DNA from: Nakamurella endophytica
GTDB lineage: Bacteria; Actinomycetota; Actinomycetes; Mycobacteriales; Nakamurellaceae
DNA length: 64,000 nucleotides
Assembly (NCBI RefSeq): GCF_014646215.1
Contig: NZ_BMNA01000002.1
Location: 366,874 to 430,873, forward strand
Direction of reading: 5' to 3'
Below the pieces are notes generated by a model. That model was not told the origin of the DNA. It saw nothing but the letters and a program-made list of their open reading frames with translations, and made no database searches. Positions 1 to 8,796 of this stretch are shown here, in pieces (within the stretch, counting starts at the first letter, position 1; every line of letters starts with the position of its first letter). The translations under genes were made by a program, and so were the position numbers.

Positions 1-791
1 GGACGCTGCCACCGCCCGCCCGGCGGGCACCCGGGCGGCGCGGGCCTCGGCCCGGCGCAGGTCGCGTCCGGACCGGGCGTACCACCGGGCCATGACGGCG
101 CCGGCGACCAACGCCTCGACCGCGGTGCCGCCGTAGTAGAGGAGCTCGGCGGCGGTGCGCAGCTGTTCCGGCGACCCGGCGCCGGCCGGCAGCGACCGGG
201 CCCACGCCAGCTTGGCCACCACGTCGTGCGCGGCGGCGGCGGCGACCAGCACCGCGAGCCGCACGGCCGCACCAGGCCGGCGCGGGGCGGGGTCGACACC
301 GGTCAGGTACCAGGCGAACAGGCACCCGGCCACAGCATGTGCAGGTGGACGAGCACGCCGGGCGCGGGCAGCCGCTGGGTCCATCCGTACAGCGGGGTCA
401 GGAAGTACGCCGCGGTCCCGCCCACCTGGAGCACCAGCACGACGGGACCGCAAGACAGCAGTCGGATCACCCGGCCGTGCAGCACCCCGAGCAACCGCCG
501 CCGCCCCGCGGGACCGCACGAGCGCAGCACCAGCGTGACCGGGGCCGCCAGTGCCACGCACAGCGGGACGAGACCGGACAGCACCAGATGGGCCACCACG
601 ACGCCGCGCACGTCGCCGTGCGGGACCAGGAACGCCGCGCCGGCGAGGACCGCTGCACCGGCCGCCGCCCACTGCCGGCCCCGCGGCCAGACCACGCCGC
701 GCAGCCCCAGCCGACGGACCGCGGCGGCGTACCCGGCGGCGACCGCGGCGACGGCCGTCACCCACCACGCGCCGGCCAGCTGTCCGGTCAC
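1..791 (-). pseudogene. ctaG: CtaG-like cytochrome c oxidase assembly protein, frameshifted and cut by window edge
   Basis: Multi-pass membrane protein of the caa3-type CtaG family, which helps insert copper into cytochrome c oxidase. A GTG start at 791 opens a frame that runs through several hydrophobic helices to the family motif HLHML near 335, then hits a stop at 303. In the next frame the family sequence resumes as AGCLFAWYLTGVDPAPRR and stays open to the left edge. One extra G after the ATGCTG codons (around 331-336) would restore the frame. It is therefore either a pseudogene or carries a one-base sequencing error in a GC-rich run. The upstream DUF2243 gene ends only 4 bases away, so the two form an operon. 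Confidence 0.75.
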
Positions 792-795
792 CGGG

Positions 796-1284
796 TCAGG
801 CGCCCCGGTCGTGCGTGGACGGCCGCGGCGCCACCGGGCGCGCCCGCCCGAGCAGCAGCGCGATGCCGACGACCACGCCGACCGCTCCGCTGACGTTCCA
901 GGCCACGTCGTACGCGGTCAGGTCGACGCCGTACCGGATCTGGTGCAGGCCGAGCACCTTGTGCTGCACCAGCCCGTCGTAGACCTGGAACGCGCCCCAG
1001 CCGAGCAGCCCGCCGCCCCACACCCGCTCCGGCACCGTGGCGCGGCGCCGCTGCAGGTCGGCGAAGAGGAACAGCCCGGCGACGACGGCGATCCAGCCGC
1101 CGGCGTGGAACAGCCCGTCGGAGACCAGGCCCACCTCGGGCGTCGACCGGTCGTAGAAGTGGTGCCAGTGCAACAACTGGTGGAAGACGGTCTCGTCGAG
1201 GAAGGCGGCGACACCGACGCCGACGAGCACGCCGGCGAGGACGGATCGGCCGGTCCGGGCGGCGGTCGGGTCGGTCGGCGGCAC
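796..1284 (-). CDS. DUF2243 family integral membrane protein
   Basis: Predicted 162-residue protein with four hydrophobic segments, a length typical of the DUF2243 family. The motif HQLLHWHHFYDR lies after the first helix and GLVQHKVLGLHQ in the third; these clustered histidines are characteristic of the family and could bind a metal or haem, but no function is established. The GTG start at 1284 was chosen because AGGGAG lies just upstream and the family sequence begins there; the longer upstream reading is Arg/Pro-rich and not conserved-looking. It sits directly before ctaG, an arrangement that suggests a link to the respiratory chain. Confidence 0.8.
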   Translation of the reverse strand: MPPTDPTAARTGRSVLAGVLVGVGVAAFLDETVFHQLLHWHHFYDRSTPEVGLVSDGLFHAGGWIAVVAGLFLFADLQRRRATVPERVWGGGLLGWGAFQVYDGLVQHKVLGLHQIRYGVDLTAYDVAWNVSGAVGVVVGIALLLGRARPVAPRPSTHDRGA

Positions 1285-1673
1285 GCGGGTCTCCCTGCTG
1301 GGCGGCGGACCGGAGCGACCGGCCGGGTGGACGGTCGACCGGTTCCCGGCGCCGGGGCGGGGTGAACCGCCGGCGGTCACCGGGTGTGGGCACGGACGCG
1401 CCGTCGACTGTCGGCCCCGTCTGCCCGTCTGCCCCGTCGCCCGTGTCGTCGGGAGCGGGCAGTCCGCGGGCACCCGGAGCGGGCACGACCCGTCGCCCCT
1501 GTCGACCTGGCGACCTGTCGTCGCCGGCGGGTCGGTCGCCGCTCGCCGGTCACGGTCGCACCGGTCCGACCGGGGCGGGACGGGCCAGGGGCGGCGCTCC
1601 GGCTCGAGTTGTGGCCGGCGGGGACCGGTCGGAGGATCGCCGCGGGGATCCGCACACACCGACAGGAGCAGCC
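1285..1673. other. Intergenic region without recognised gene (389 bases)
   Basis: Divergent spacer between the DUF2243/ctaG operon (minus) and the VOC gene (plus). It contains C-rich direct repeats such as CCCGTCTGCC but no open frame with protein-like sequence, no hairpin of note and no clear promoter hexamers. Confidence 0.5.
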
Positions 1674-2093
1674 ATGACCAGCCGCCTCAACCCCTACCTG
1701 GGCTTCCGGGACACCGCCCGGCAGGCCATGGAGTTCTACCGGTCGGTGTTCGGCGGGGAGCTGACCCTGAGCCGGTTCGCGGACATGCACGCCAGCGACG
1801 ACCCCGCCGAGGCGGACAAGATCATGCACGGGATGCTGGTCACCGACAGCGGCTTCGTGCTGATGGCGGCGGACACGCCAAACCGGATGGACTACAACCC
1901 CGGCGACAACTTCTCCGTGTCGCTCAGTGGGGACGACGAGGCGGAGCTCCGCGGGTACTGGGAGAAGCTGTCCGACGGGGCGACCGTGACCATGCCGCTG
2001 GAGCAGGCGCCCTGGGGCGACTGGTTCGGGATGTGCACCGACCGCTGGGGCGTCAACTGGTTGGTGAACATCTCGCCGGCCGGACAGGGCTGA
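1674..2093 (+). CDS. VOC (glyoxalase/bleomycin-resistance fold) protein, PhnB-like
   Basis: Protein of 139 residues with two beta-alpha-beta-beta-beta modules of the vicinal-oxygen-chelate fold. The N-terminus NPYLGFRDTARQAMEFYR and the C-terminal WGDWFGMCTDRWGVNW match the PhnB/YjdN branch, which is usually annotated only as VOC family. The ATG at 1674 has GACAGGAGCAG upstream as a good ribosome binding site. Substrate is unknown. It stands alone, convergent with the acetyltransferase that follows. Confidence 0.85.
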   Translation: MTSRLNPYLGFRDTARQAMEFYRSVFGGELTLSRFADMHASDDPAEADKIMHGMLVTDSGFVLMAADTPNRMDYNPGDNFSVSLSGDDEAELRGYWEKLSDGATVTMPLEQAPWGDWFGMCTDRWGVNWLVNISPAGQG

Positions 2094-2218
2094 GACCGCA
2101 GCCTCTGCGCCGGGTGCGCCTGGCCGGCGCCGCCGGTGCGGCGCGGTCGGCCGTGCAGCGCCGTCGTCCGTCCGGCGCCGTCGTCCGTCGCGCGCGGGCC
2201 GTCGGCACGGCGCCATGG

Positions 2219-2884
2219 TCAGCCGGACGGGTCCGGCACCGGCCCTCCCCGTCCGCTCCGCCGCCTCTCGAGGTCCAGTTCCAGCCAGGCGACGTCGATG
2301 TAGCGGCCGAACTTGCTGCCGACCTCGGTGAAGGTGCCGATGCCGCGGAACCCGAACCCGTGGTGCAGGGCCAGCGACGCCGGGTTGGGCAGCGCGACAC
2401 CCGCGTAGGCACGGTGCAGCGGCTGGCCGTCCAGCAGGTCGAAGAGCTCCCGGTACAGGGCCCGGCCGACGCCCCGACCCTGGCCGCCCGGGTCGACGTA
2501 GACCGACACCTCCACCGAGGTGCGGTAGCCGGCCCGCGGCCGGAAGGGGCTGCTGCTCGCATACCCCAGCAGGCCGCCGTCCGGCGCCTCGGCCACCAGC
2601 AGACGGTGCGGCCCCGCCGTGCCGTAGTGCGAGAACCACTCGGCGCGCTGCGCCTCGGACCACTCGTCGAGGTCGAAGGTGGCCTCGCTCGTGCGGACGT
2701 AGTGGTTGTAGAGCGCCGTCAGTGCCGGGATGTCGTCCGGACGGGCGGCGCGAACGGCGAGCGCCCACCCGGCGTCGCCGGCTCCGGCCGCCGGTGCGAC
2801 GCCGCCGGGCGGCGGCGCGGGCGCCCGCGCGTCCCCGACCGGCGCGCTGCCCACGACGCCGTCGACGATCCGGTGGTCAGCCAC
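2219..2884 (-). CDS. GNAT acetyltransferase, phosphinothricin-acetyltransferase-like
   Basis: About 221 residues, of which the last 160 form a GNAT domain: VRAARPDDIPALTALYNHYV at the start, the acetyl-CoA loop motif GQGRGVGRALY, and ALHHGFGFRGIGTF near the end. This layout is that of the Pat/bar-type family that acetylates phosphinothricin, methionine sulfoximine or related amines; the actual substrate is not known. The GTG start at 2884 overlaps the stop of the upstream gene, giving translational coupling. About 45 residues ahead of the GNAT domain are Ala/Pro-rich and may be a linker. Confidence 0.8.
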   Translation of the reverse strand: MADHRIVDGVVGSAPVGDARAPAPPPGGVAPAAGAGDAGWALAVRAARPDDIPALTALYNHYVRTSEATFDLDEWSEAQRAEWFSHYGTAGPHRLLVAEAPDGGLLGYASSSPFRPRAGYRTSVEVSVYVDPGGQGRGVGRALYRELFDLLDGQPLHRAYAGVALPNPASLALHHGFGFRGIGTFTEVGSKFGRYIDVAWLELDLERRRSGRGGPVPDPSG

Positions 2885-3464
2885 CGGCAGGCCTCCACCC
2901 CGGGTCCCGCCCGGAGAGACCCAGCAGGCGGTCCAGCGGCGGCGCATCGTCCGGGACCGGCACCCGTGGACCGAACGTCTTGCCGGGCCCCTGGTAGTCC
3001 GGGGTGAGCATGCCGGGCGCGAAGTCGAGCGCGGCGACGCAGGCGTCGTCCGCCGGCGTCCACGGCTGGCCGGTGGCCACCGCGAGGTCCCACCCGTGGA
3101 CCAGGTACTCCCAGAGGATCATGGACAGCGCCATGTCCCCGGGCATCCCGCTCTCGCCGAGGTACAGCGGGCGGTCCGCGGCTCCGCCGGACACCGCGTC
3201 GTGCAGCCGGCGCGCGGCGTCCTGGACGGTGGCGCCCGTCCGGTCGTCCGCCGGCTCCTGCCCGACCGGCGCCCGTCCGTCCGGGTCGGCGTAGCCGTCG
3301 GCGAAGACCGTCAGCCAGCTGAGCACGTGGTGACGCAGCGCCGCCACGTCGAGATCCGTGCACGGTGTCGGCCGCCGGTCGGCCGACGGCGGGATGCCGT
3401 CGACGACGACTGCCAGGTCGGACAGCACCGGGTCGAGCAGGGCGGTGGTGGTCGTGGGGTCCAT
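2877..3464 (-). CDS. TIGR03086 / DinB-like mycothiol-dependent enzyme family protein
   Basis: Protein of 195 residues with the pattern of the TIGR03086 and mycothiol maleylpyruvate isomerase N-domain family: an N-terminal helix, TPCTDLDVAALRHHVLSW with the family His, and LWEYLVHGWDLAVATGQ with a second His/Asp pair in the four-helix bundle. Members bind a divalent metal and are thought to use mycothiol. The ATG at 3464 has no ribosome binding site but a TACGGT hexamer ends 8 bases upstream, which fits a leaderless transcript. It overlaps the downstream acetyltransferase start. Confidence 0.8.
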   Translation of the reverse strand: MDPTTTTALLDPVLSDLAVVVDGIPPSADRRPTPCTDLDVAALRHHVLSWLTVFADGYADPDGRAPVGQEPADDRTGATVQDAARRLHDAVSGGAADRPLYLGESGMPGDMALSMILWEYLVHGWDLAVATGQPWTPADDACVAALDFAPGMLTPDYQGPGKTFGPRVPVPDDAPPLDRLLGLSGRDPGWRPAGG

Positions 3465-3472
3465 GCAAGCAG

Positions 3473-3478
3473 ACCGTA
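3473..3478 (-). promoter_or_regulatory. Candidate leaderless -10 element (TACGGT)
   Basis: TACGGT on the minus strand, 8 bases before the ATG at 3464. No Shine-Dalgarno sequence lies between, so transcription should begin at or next to the start codon. No convincing -35 is visible. Confidence 0.45.
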
Positions 3479-3532
3479 GGGCAGGCCACCGACAACGGCG
3501 GATCGAGGGCCCCGCGCCCACGGCGACCTGCG

Positions 3533-3538
3533 TAGAGT
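3533..3538 (+). promoter_or_regulatory. Candidate leaderless -10 element (TAGAGT)
   Basis: TAGAGT six bases before the GTG start at 3545. The spacing places the transcript start at the initiation codon. Confidence 0.5.
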
Positions 3539-3544
3539 CGCCGC

Positions 3545-4264
3545 GTGGACCTGCTGCGGTTGCCGCTCTTCCCGCTCGGGACGGTGCTGTTCCCGGGCGA
3601 GCCGTTGCCGCTGCACGTGTTCGAGCCGCGCTACCTGGCGCTGATCACCGCGTTGCTGGAACTGCCGGAGGACCGGCGGGTCTTCGGGGTGGTGGCCATC
3701 CGGCAGGGCCGCGAGGTCGGCGCGGACGGTGTCTCGGCCCTGCACGACGTCGGCTGCTCGGCGTTGCTCCGGGACGTCTCGCCCCGGGCGGCCGGCCGGT
3801 ACGACGTCCTCGCCGTCGGCGTGCAGCGCTTCCACCTGGTCGACACGGAGTTCGGCGACGTGCGGACGGGGGTCGTCCGGATGCTGTCGGACGACGACCG
3901 GGCGGCCCCCGCAGCGGGCCGCGATCCCGGCGAGGACCCGGCACCCGGCAGGTCGGTCGGCGAGCTGGCCGAGCTGGTGCGCCAGGCGTTCGCCCGGTAC
4001 CGGGACGCCCTGCTGCACGCCCGCGGCGTCCCGGGCGACGCCGCGGGGCTGCGGCTGCCGCCGGACCCGCTGGTGCTGTCCTACGCGGTGGCCGCGGCGA
4101 TGGTGCTCGACCTGCCGGACAAGCAGCAGCTGCTGGCCAGCCCGGACACCGCCGGGCGGTTGCGGGCCGAGCTGGTCGTGCTGCGGCGGGAGACGGCGAT
4201 GATCCGCGGCCTGGCCATGCGCCCCGCGGTCGAGTTCACCCGGCTGCCGTATACCGCGAACTGA
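3545..4264 (+). CDS. LON peptidase substrate-binding-domain (PUA-like) protein
   Basis: Protein of 239 residues of the COG2802 family: only the N-terminal substrate-binding domain of Lon is present, with no ATPase or protease domain. The start LPLFPLGTVLFPGEPLPLHV and FEPRYLALI are the diagnostic strand and helix. A region of about 15 residues around 125-140 is polar and flexible. The GTG start follows a -10 hexamer by six bases, so the mRNA is probably leaderless. Role unknown; it may bind unfolded protein. Confidence 0.85.
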   Translation: MDLLRLPLFPLGTVLFPGEPLPLHVFEPRYLALITALLELPEDRRVFGVVAIRQGREVGADGVSALHDVGCSALLRDVSPRAAGRYDVLAVGVQRFHLVDTEFGDVRTGVVRMLSDDDRAAPAAGRDPGEDPAPGRSVGELAELVRQAFARYRDALLHARGVPGDAAGLRLPPDPLVLSYAVAAAMVLDLPDKQQLLASPDTAGRLRAELVVLRRETAMIRGLAMRPAVEFTRLPYTAN

Positions 4265-4320
4265 CCGGCCGCCGACCGCCGGCCGGTCCGGTCGAGCGCC
4301 GGTCGGTGCCGTCAGCGGTC

Positions 4321-4370
4321 GGTGCCGTCCGGTGCCGTCCGGTGCCGTCCGGTGCCGTCCGGTGCCGACC
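4321..4370 (+). repeat. 10-bp tandem repeat upstream of helD
   Basis: GGTGCCGTCC occurs four times without change at 4321-4360, followed by a fifth copy with one altered base pair of letters (GGTGCCGACC). The array ends 26 bases before the candidate helD -10 element, so it covers the region just upstream of the -35 position. Confidence 0.85.
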
Positions 4371-4395
4371 GCCACCCGCCGGCGCCGCGGCCACG

Positions 4396-4401
4396 TACGC
4401 T
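4396..4401 (+). promoter_or_regulatory. Candidate helD -10 element (TACGCT)
   Basis: TACGCT, identical to the -10 hexamers seen before the DUF2127 and uvrC genes, lies 34 bases before the proposed TTG start of helD. No clear -35 sequence. Confidence 0.35.
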
Positions 4402-4435
4402 TGATGGCCGCTCCGTCCTGTCGACATCCCGGGGG

Positions 4436-6736
4436 TTGATCACGCTGTCCGACCGTGACCTGAGGGAGGAACAGCAGTTCGTCAGCACGCTGTACCGGCG
4501 CCTCGACCAGATGCGCGACCAGACCACGTCGCTGCGCGACGCGTACCTGCGGGACAGCGACGGCACCCCGGGCGGCCGGGTCCAGCGCGACATCGCCTAC
4601 GCGCACCACGCGGCCACCCTGCAGTCGCTGGTGCTCGCCGAGGACCGGCTCTGCTTCGGCCGGCTCGACACGGCGGCGGGCGAGTCGGTGCACATCGGCC
4701 GGCTGGGCATCTTCGAGGAAGGGCCGGGTGACCGGCAGCTCCTGATGGACTGGCGGGCGCCTTCGGCCCGGCCGTTCTACGTCGCCACCGCCGCCGATCC
4801 GCTGGGTCTGGTGCGCCGCCGGCACCTGCGGGTGCGCCGGCGGGTCGTCGGCGCGGTGACCGACGAGTACCTGGACGTCCGCCCCGAACTGCTGGCCCGC
4901 CTGGGCGTCGAGACCGCGGACGTGGCCAGGGCGGACTCCCCGGCCGGTGAGTCGGCGCTGCTGGCCGCCCTGAACGCGCCGCGCACCGGCCGGATGGCCG
5001 ACATCGTCGAGACCATCCAGGGCGAGCAGGACGCCATCATCCGCGCCGACCGGTCCGGCGTGCTGGTCGTCCAGGGCGGTCCCGGCACGGGCAAGACCGC
5101 CGTGGCGCTGCACCGGGTGGCGTACCTGCTGTACAACCACCGGGACCAGCTGGCCAACCGCGGCGTCCTGATCATCGGGCCGAACCGGACCTTCCTGGAG
5201 TACATCGGCCAGGTGCTGCCCTCGCTCGGCGAGAACGCCGTCGTGCTGAGCACCCTCGGCGAGCTGGTGCCCGGCGTCCGCGCCGAGGCGGTCGACGAGC
5301 CGGAGGTCGCCGCCGTCAAGGGCCGTGCCCAGATGGCGGGCGTGATCGCGAACGCGGTGCTGGACCGGCAGCGCATGCCGCGGGTGCCGGTGCCGGTGCC
5401 GTCGGCGCAGGGCCGGCTCGAGCTGTCGCCGGAGCTGCTGGCCCGGGCGCAGCGGCGGGCCTGGGGCGGGCGGGCCCCGCACAACCGCGCCCGGGCCTCG
5501 TTCCTACGGGTGGTGTTCAACGACCTCGCCCGGCAGGTCGCCGCGCGGCACCGTCGCGGGCTCGGCGCGGAGCTGCCGTGGACCGCGGAGGACGCGGCGG
5601 ACACGGTGACGGCCTTGCGGGAGGACGAGGCCGTGCACCGCGCGCTCGCCCCGCTCTGGCCGCTGCTCACCCCGGCGGCGTTGCTGCGGGATCTGCTCTC
5701 CGATCCGCGGCGACTGGCGTTCGCCGCACCCGACCTGCAGGAGCGGCAGCGGGCCGCGCTGCTGCGTCCGGCGTCCGCGCCGTTCACCGTGTCCGACGTG
5801 CCGCTGCTCGACGAGGCCGCCGAGCTGCTCGGGCCGCTCCCGGCGGACCGCGGTCCCGGACCGGCCGACGACGGCGCGGCGCGGGACTACGCCGAGACCG
5901 TGCTGGACATGCTCGCCGGCGAGGAGGCGCACGAGGACGCCGAGGCCGCCGGCGACACGGCGTCCGACGGGACCGGCGGCATCGTCGACGCGGCGACCCT
6001 GCTGGCGCTGCAGGCGGACCGGGTGGCGCTGACCTCCACGGCCGAGCGGGCGGCGACCGACCGGGAGTGGACCTACGGCCACGTCGTGGTCGACGAGGCG
6101 CAGGAGCTCTCGCCGATGGCGTGGCGTGCGGTGATGCGTCGCTGCCCGCTCCGGTCGATGACCCTGGTCGGCGACACCGCGCAGGCGTCCGACCCGGCCG
6201 CCGCGCGGTCCTGGGCCAGGGCTCTCCGGCCGCACGTCGGGGACCGGTGGCGGCTGGCGGAGCTGACGGTGAACTACCGCACCCCCGGCGAGATCTCGGA
6301 CCTGGCCGAGCGGGTGCTCCGCCGGATCGACCCCGGGCTGCGGGCCCCGACCGCGGTCCGCCGGACCGGCGTCCGGCCGTGGTTCCGCCGGGTCCCGGCG
6401 GAGAAGCTCACCGCGGTGGCCGCGCAGTCGGCGGCCGAGGAGCTCGCGCAGTCCGCGGAGGGGCGGCTGGCGGTGCTGGTGCCGCCGGGTCTCCGAGCGG
6501 CCGCTGCGGCGGCCGTGGCCGCCGGCCTGGACCGGGCGGCGCGGGAGCGGGTCGACGTGCTGACCGTGGCCGAGGCCAAGGGCCTGGAGTTCGACGTGGT
6601 CCTGCTCGTCGACCCGGATGCCATCGAGCGCGGCTCGCGGCGCGGCCGCAGCGACGTCTACGTCGCGATCACCCGGGCGACGCAGCGGCTCGGCGTGCTG
6701 CACTCCGGCCCGACCCCGGCCTGGGCGGCGGACTGA
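4436..6736 (+). CDS. helD: HelD/HelR-type UvrD-like helicase, RNA polymerase recycling factor
   Basis: About 766 residues, the usual size of actinobacterial HelD. These superfamily 1 ATPases do not mainly unwind DNA; they insert arms into RNA polymerase and remove stalled enzyme from DNA, and some members protect against rifampicin. The N-terminal coiled segment (EEQQFVSTLYRRLDQMRDQ) is the secondary-channel arm. Walker A GGPGTGKTAVALHR is near residue 213, Walker B VVVDEAQELSP near 550, and motif VNYRTPGEI near 610; the C-terminus has the UvrD-type VYVAITRATQRL. The TTG at 4436 is the only in-frame start near the beginning of conserved sequence and its ribosome binding site is weak, so the start is uncertain. 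Confidence 0.85.
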   Translation: MITLSDRDLREEQQFVSTLYRRLDQMRDQTTSLRDAYLRDSDGTPGGRVQRDIAYAHHAATLQSLVLAEDRLCFGRLDTAAGESVHIGRLGIFEEGPGDRQLLMDWRAPSARPFYVATAADPLGLVRRRHLRVRRRVVGAVTDEYLDVRPELLARLGVETADVARADSPAGESALLAALNAPRTGRMADIVETIQGEQDAIIRADRSGVLVVQGGPGTGKTAVALHRVAYLLYNHRDQLANRGVLIIGPNRTFLEYIGQVLPSLGENAVVLSTLGELVPGVRAEAVDEPEVAAVKGRAQMAGVIANAVLDRQRMPRVPVPVPSAQGRLELSPELLARAQRRAWGGRAPHNRARASFLRVVFNDLARQVAARHRRGLGAELPWTAEDAADTVTALREDEAVHRALAPLWPLLTPAALLRDLLSDPRRLAFAAPDLQERQRAALLRPASAPFTVSDVPLLDEAAELLGPLPADRGPGPADDGAARDYAETVLDMLAGEEAHEDAEAAGDTASDGTGGIVDAATLLALQADRVALTSTAERAATDREWTYGHVVVDEAQELSPMAWRAVMRRCPLRSMTLVGDTAQASDPAAARSWARALRPHVGDRWRLAELTVNYRTPGEISDLAERVLRRIDPGLRAPTAVRRTGVRPWFRRVPAEKLTAVAAQSAAEELAQSAEGRLAVLVPPGLRAAAAAAVAAGLDRAARERVDVLTVAEAKGLEFDVVLLVDPDAIERGSRRGRSDVYVAITRATQRLGVLHSGPTPAWAAD

Positions 6737-6791
6737 TCCGCGGGGCCGGCCGCCGGGCGGTCGACCCGAACCGTGCAGCTCACGGTGCAGC

Positions 6792-7619
6792 TCACCGTGC
6801 GGCTCCTGTCCCGGACAGCGACCCGGGCGTCGACGTCGTGGCGCCGCCGGCCGGATCCGAGGGTGGGCCGCCCGCCGCCGCCCGCTCGACGGTCAGCAGG
6901 CTTTCCGAGCGGTGCAGCGCCTGCTGGGCCGCCGCACCGCCACGCACCCCGAAGAGCCGCTTGGAGGCGACCAGCCACACCACGACCGCCAGGTTCAGCA
7001 GGAACAGGACCACCCGGAGCGCGGTGACCCGCTCGGTCAGCTCGTACATCTCCAGCGGCAGGAACACCGCGGTGGCCACCACCGACAGGTACTCGCCCCA
7101 GCGTCGGGCCAGCCACAGACCGGCGCCCTCGACGGCCTGCAGGGCCGCGTAGGCGACCAGGCCGACGGACACCCAGACCAGCGTCGTCGGGGTGAGCGAG
7201 AAGGCGTCGTCGATCCACCGGACGATGTGCGAGTCCTGGATGTTCCAGCCGATCTGGCGGGCGAACGGCCGCAGCAACGGGAAGTCCTCGAGGAACGACC
7301 GGTGCAGGTCCGTGCGCCGGTGCCGGAACACCAGCACCAGCACGGCCAGCAGCAGCAGCCCGACGGTCCGCAGCCAGCGTTCGACGGCGATGAGCCGCAG
7401 GATCCTGCGGTCGCGCAGCGCGCGGCCGCGCGGCACCTCCGGCGCGCGATCCGCCGGGCCCTCGCCGCGCGGCGGCCCGACGACGAACGTGGCGCACCGC
7501 AGGCACCGCCAGGCCTCCCCGGCCGGCGTCCGGACGCGGACCCGCTCGCGCAGGTCCGGTTCGGTCGGCGCGTAGGTCTCGTGCCCGCGGTGGGCGCACG
7601 TCCGCAGGTCCCAGTCCAC
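6792..7619 (-). CDS. DUF2127 membrane protein with N-terminal Cys/His motif
   Basis: Protein of 275 residues. Residues about 8-50 contain CAHRGH and WRCLRCATF, a CxH...CxxC arrangement that could bind zinc. Four hydrophobic segments follow, the pattern of DUF2127, with HIVRWIDDAFSLTP between the first two and GEYLSVVATAVFLPLE and YELTERVTALRVV in the second half. The last 40 residues are low-complexity. The GTG start at 7619 has no ribosome binding site; a TACGCT hexamer ends six bases before it. Function unknown. It is convergent with helD. Confidence 0.75.
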   Translation of the reverse strand: MDWDLRTCAHRGHETYAPTEPDLRERVRVRTPAGEAWRCLRCATFVVGPPRGEGPADRAPEVPRGRALRDRRILRLIAVERWLRTVGLLLLAVLVLVFRHRRTDLHRSFLEDFPLLRPFARQIGWNIQDSHIVRWIDDAFSLTPTTLVWVSVGLVAYAALQAVEGAGLWLARRWGEYLSVVATAVFLPLEMYELTERVTALRVVLFLLNLAVVVWLVASKRLFGVRGGAAAQQALHRSESLLTVERAAAGGPPSDPAGGATTSTPGSLSGTGAAR

Positions 7620-7625
7620 GGGCCG

Positions 7626-7631
7626 AGCGTA
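7626..7631 (-). promoter_or_regulatory. Candidate leaderless -10 element (TACGCT)
   Basis: Minus-strand TACGCT six bases before the GTG start at 7619. It lies between the DUF998 stop and this gene, so the DUF2127 gene probably has its own promoter. Confidence 0.5.
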
Positions 7632-7677
7632 GAGACCGCTGCGTGCGGTGGACGTACGCGGCCGAGCGGCCCGCGCG

Positions 7678-8616
7678 TCACCGGCGGGTGGCCACCGCCG
7701 GGGACGGACCGAGCCGGGCGCCGTCCGGGCCGGCCAGAGCCGGCCGCTGCAGCACCCACAGCGCGAGCACGGCGACCGCCGCCATCTCGGTCAGCGACAG
7801 CGCCCGCTCGACGAAGCCGACCAGGCGCCAGGCCGGCACCCGGGTGGTGGCCGACAGCACGGTCTGCACCGCCAGCACGCCGAACCAGCCGGCCGCGACC
7901 CAGGACAGCCGCACCGCCCACCGTGGCCACCGCTCCCCCGCGCGGGCGGCCGTGCGGCAGGTCAGCAGCGCCCCCAGCGGCAGGCTGAAGAACGCGATCA
8001 GGGTCCACGTCCAGTGCACCCGGCTGCCCACGGCGGTCTCCACGCCCAGGGCCTGCTTGTGGAAGACGGTGAGCCCCACCAACCCGACGCACCAGGTGGC
8101 CAGCATCGCCGCGCCGACGGTCCGCCAGCGCGCCAGTCCGGACGCCACGACGGCGGCCAGCACTGCGGCCGACCCTGCGCTGAGCACCAGGACCCCGCCG
8201 TTGAACAGCCAGCCGATCGGCGTCAGGGCGTATTCACTGATCGTCCGGGACAGCGGATCCAGCGCCCGGCCGGCGGGCAGGACGTGCAGCAGGCCGATGG
8301 CGACGGTCGAGACGGCCACGGCCGCCAGCCCGACCAGGGCCAGTCGGTGGGCCGCGGGCGCGTCGCGCTGGACGGCCACCGGGTCGGCCACCGCTCCCAA
8401 CGCCGATCCCCGGTCCAGCCCGCCCGGCTCGCCGGTGCGGGCCGCGACCGCGTCGCCGGCGGACGGATCCGGCGCCGGTGCGGTCACGGCCGACGCCGGG
8501 ACGGTCGGGTGGGCCGGGACGTCCCGGTCGGAGCCCGTGGGATCCGCCGCTGCCGCCTGGCCCGCCGGGCGCCGGCGTTCGGGTTCGAGGCGGTCCGCGG
8601 GGAGCTGCAGCGTCAC
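7678..8616 (-). CDS. DUF998 integral membrane protein
   Basis: Protein of 312 residues. The first 85 or so are Ala/Pro-rich and probably cytosolic. After that come six hydrophobic segments with the DUF998 signature [13 protein letters not shown] after helix one and [19 protein letters not shown] in the middle. The GTG start at 8616 follows a strong GGGAGGGGG ribosome binding site. A TAGCGT hexamer at 8650-8655 on the minus strand may be the -10 box. No enzyme function is known for the family. Confidence 0.8.
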   Translation of the reverse strand: MTLQLPADRLEPERRRPAGQAAAADPTGSDRDVPAHPTVPASAVTAPAPDPSAGDAVAARTGEPGGLDRGSALGAVADPVAVQRDAPAAHRLALVGLAAVAVSTVAIGLLHVLPAGRALDPLSRTISEYALTPIGWLFNGGVLVLSAGSAAVLAAVVASGLARWRTVGAAMLATWCVGLVGLTVFHKQALGVETAVGSRVHWTWTLIAFFSLPLGALLTCRTAARAGERWPRWAVRLSWVAAGWFGVLAVQTVLSATTRVPAWRLVGFVERALSLTEMAAVAVLALWVLQRPALAGPDGARLGPSPAVATRR

Positions 8617-8783
8617 CCGTGCCCCCTCCCGTGCGCGTCCGGTGCCGACACGCTATCCGGACCAGCCGGGTCCGGGGGCCCGAAGGGGTCCGGACCGGGG
8701 TCCGGTCGGGGGCATCTCCGGAGGTTCCCCGTCCTCCGCCGGGCGCACCGGGCCGGCGTGCCCGGGTCGCGGCCGGTGGCCTC

Positions 8784-8789
8784 TAGGCT
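8784..8789 (+). promoter_or_regulatory. Candidate leaderless -10 element for thyA (TAGGCT)
   Basis: TAGGCT ends 7 bases before the thyA ATG at 8797, with no ribosome binding site between. The predicted transcript begins at the start codon. Confidence 0.5.
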
Positions 8790-8796
8790 GCCGGGT

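Noticed and set aside
2127-2144. Seven-base-pair hairpin between the VOC and GNAT genes
   Set aside because: Weak stem in a very GC-rich spacer; the placement suits a terminator but the evidence is too slight.
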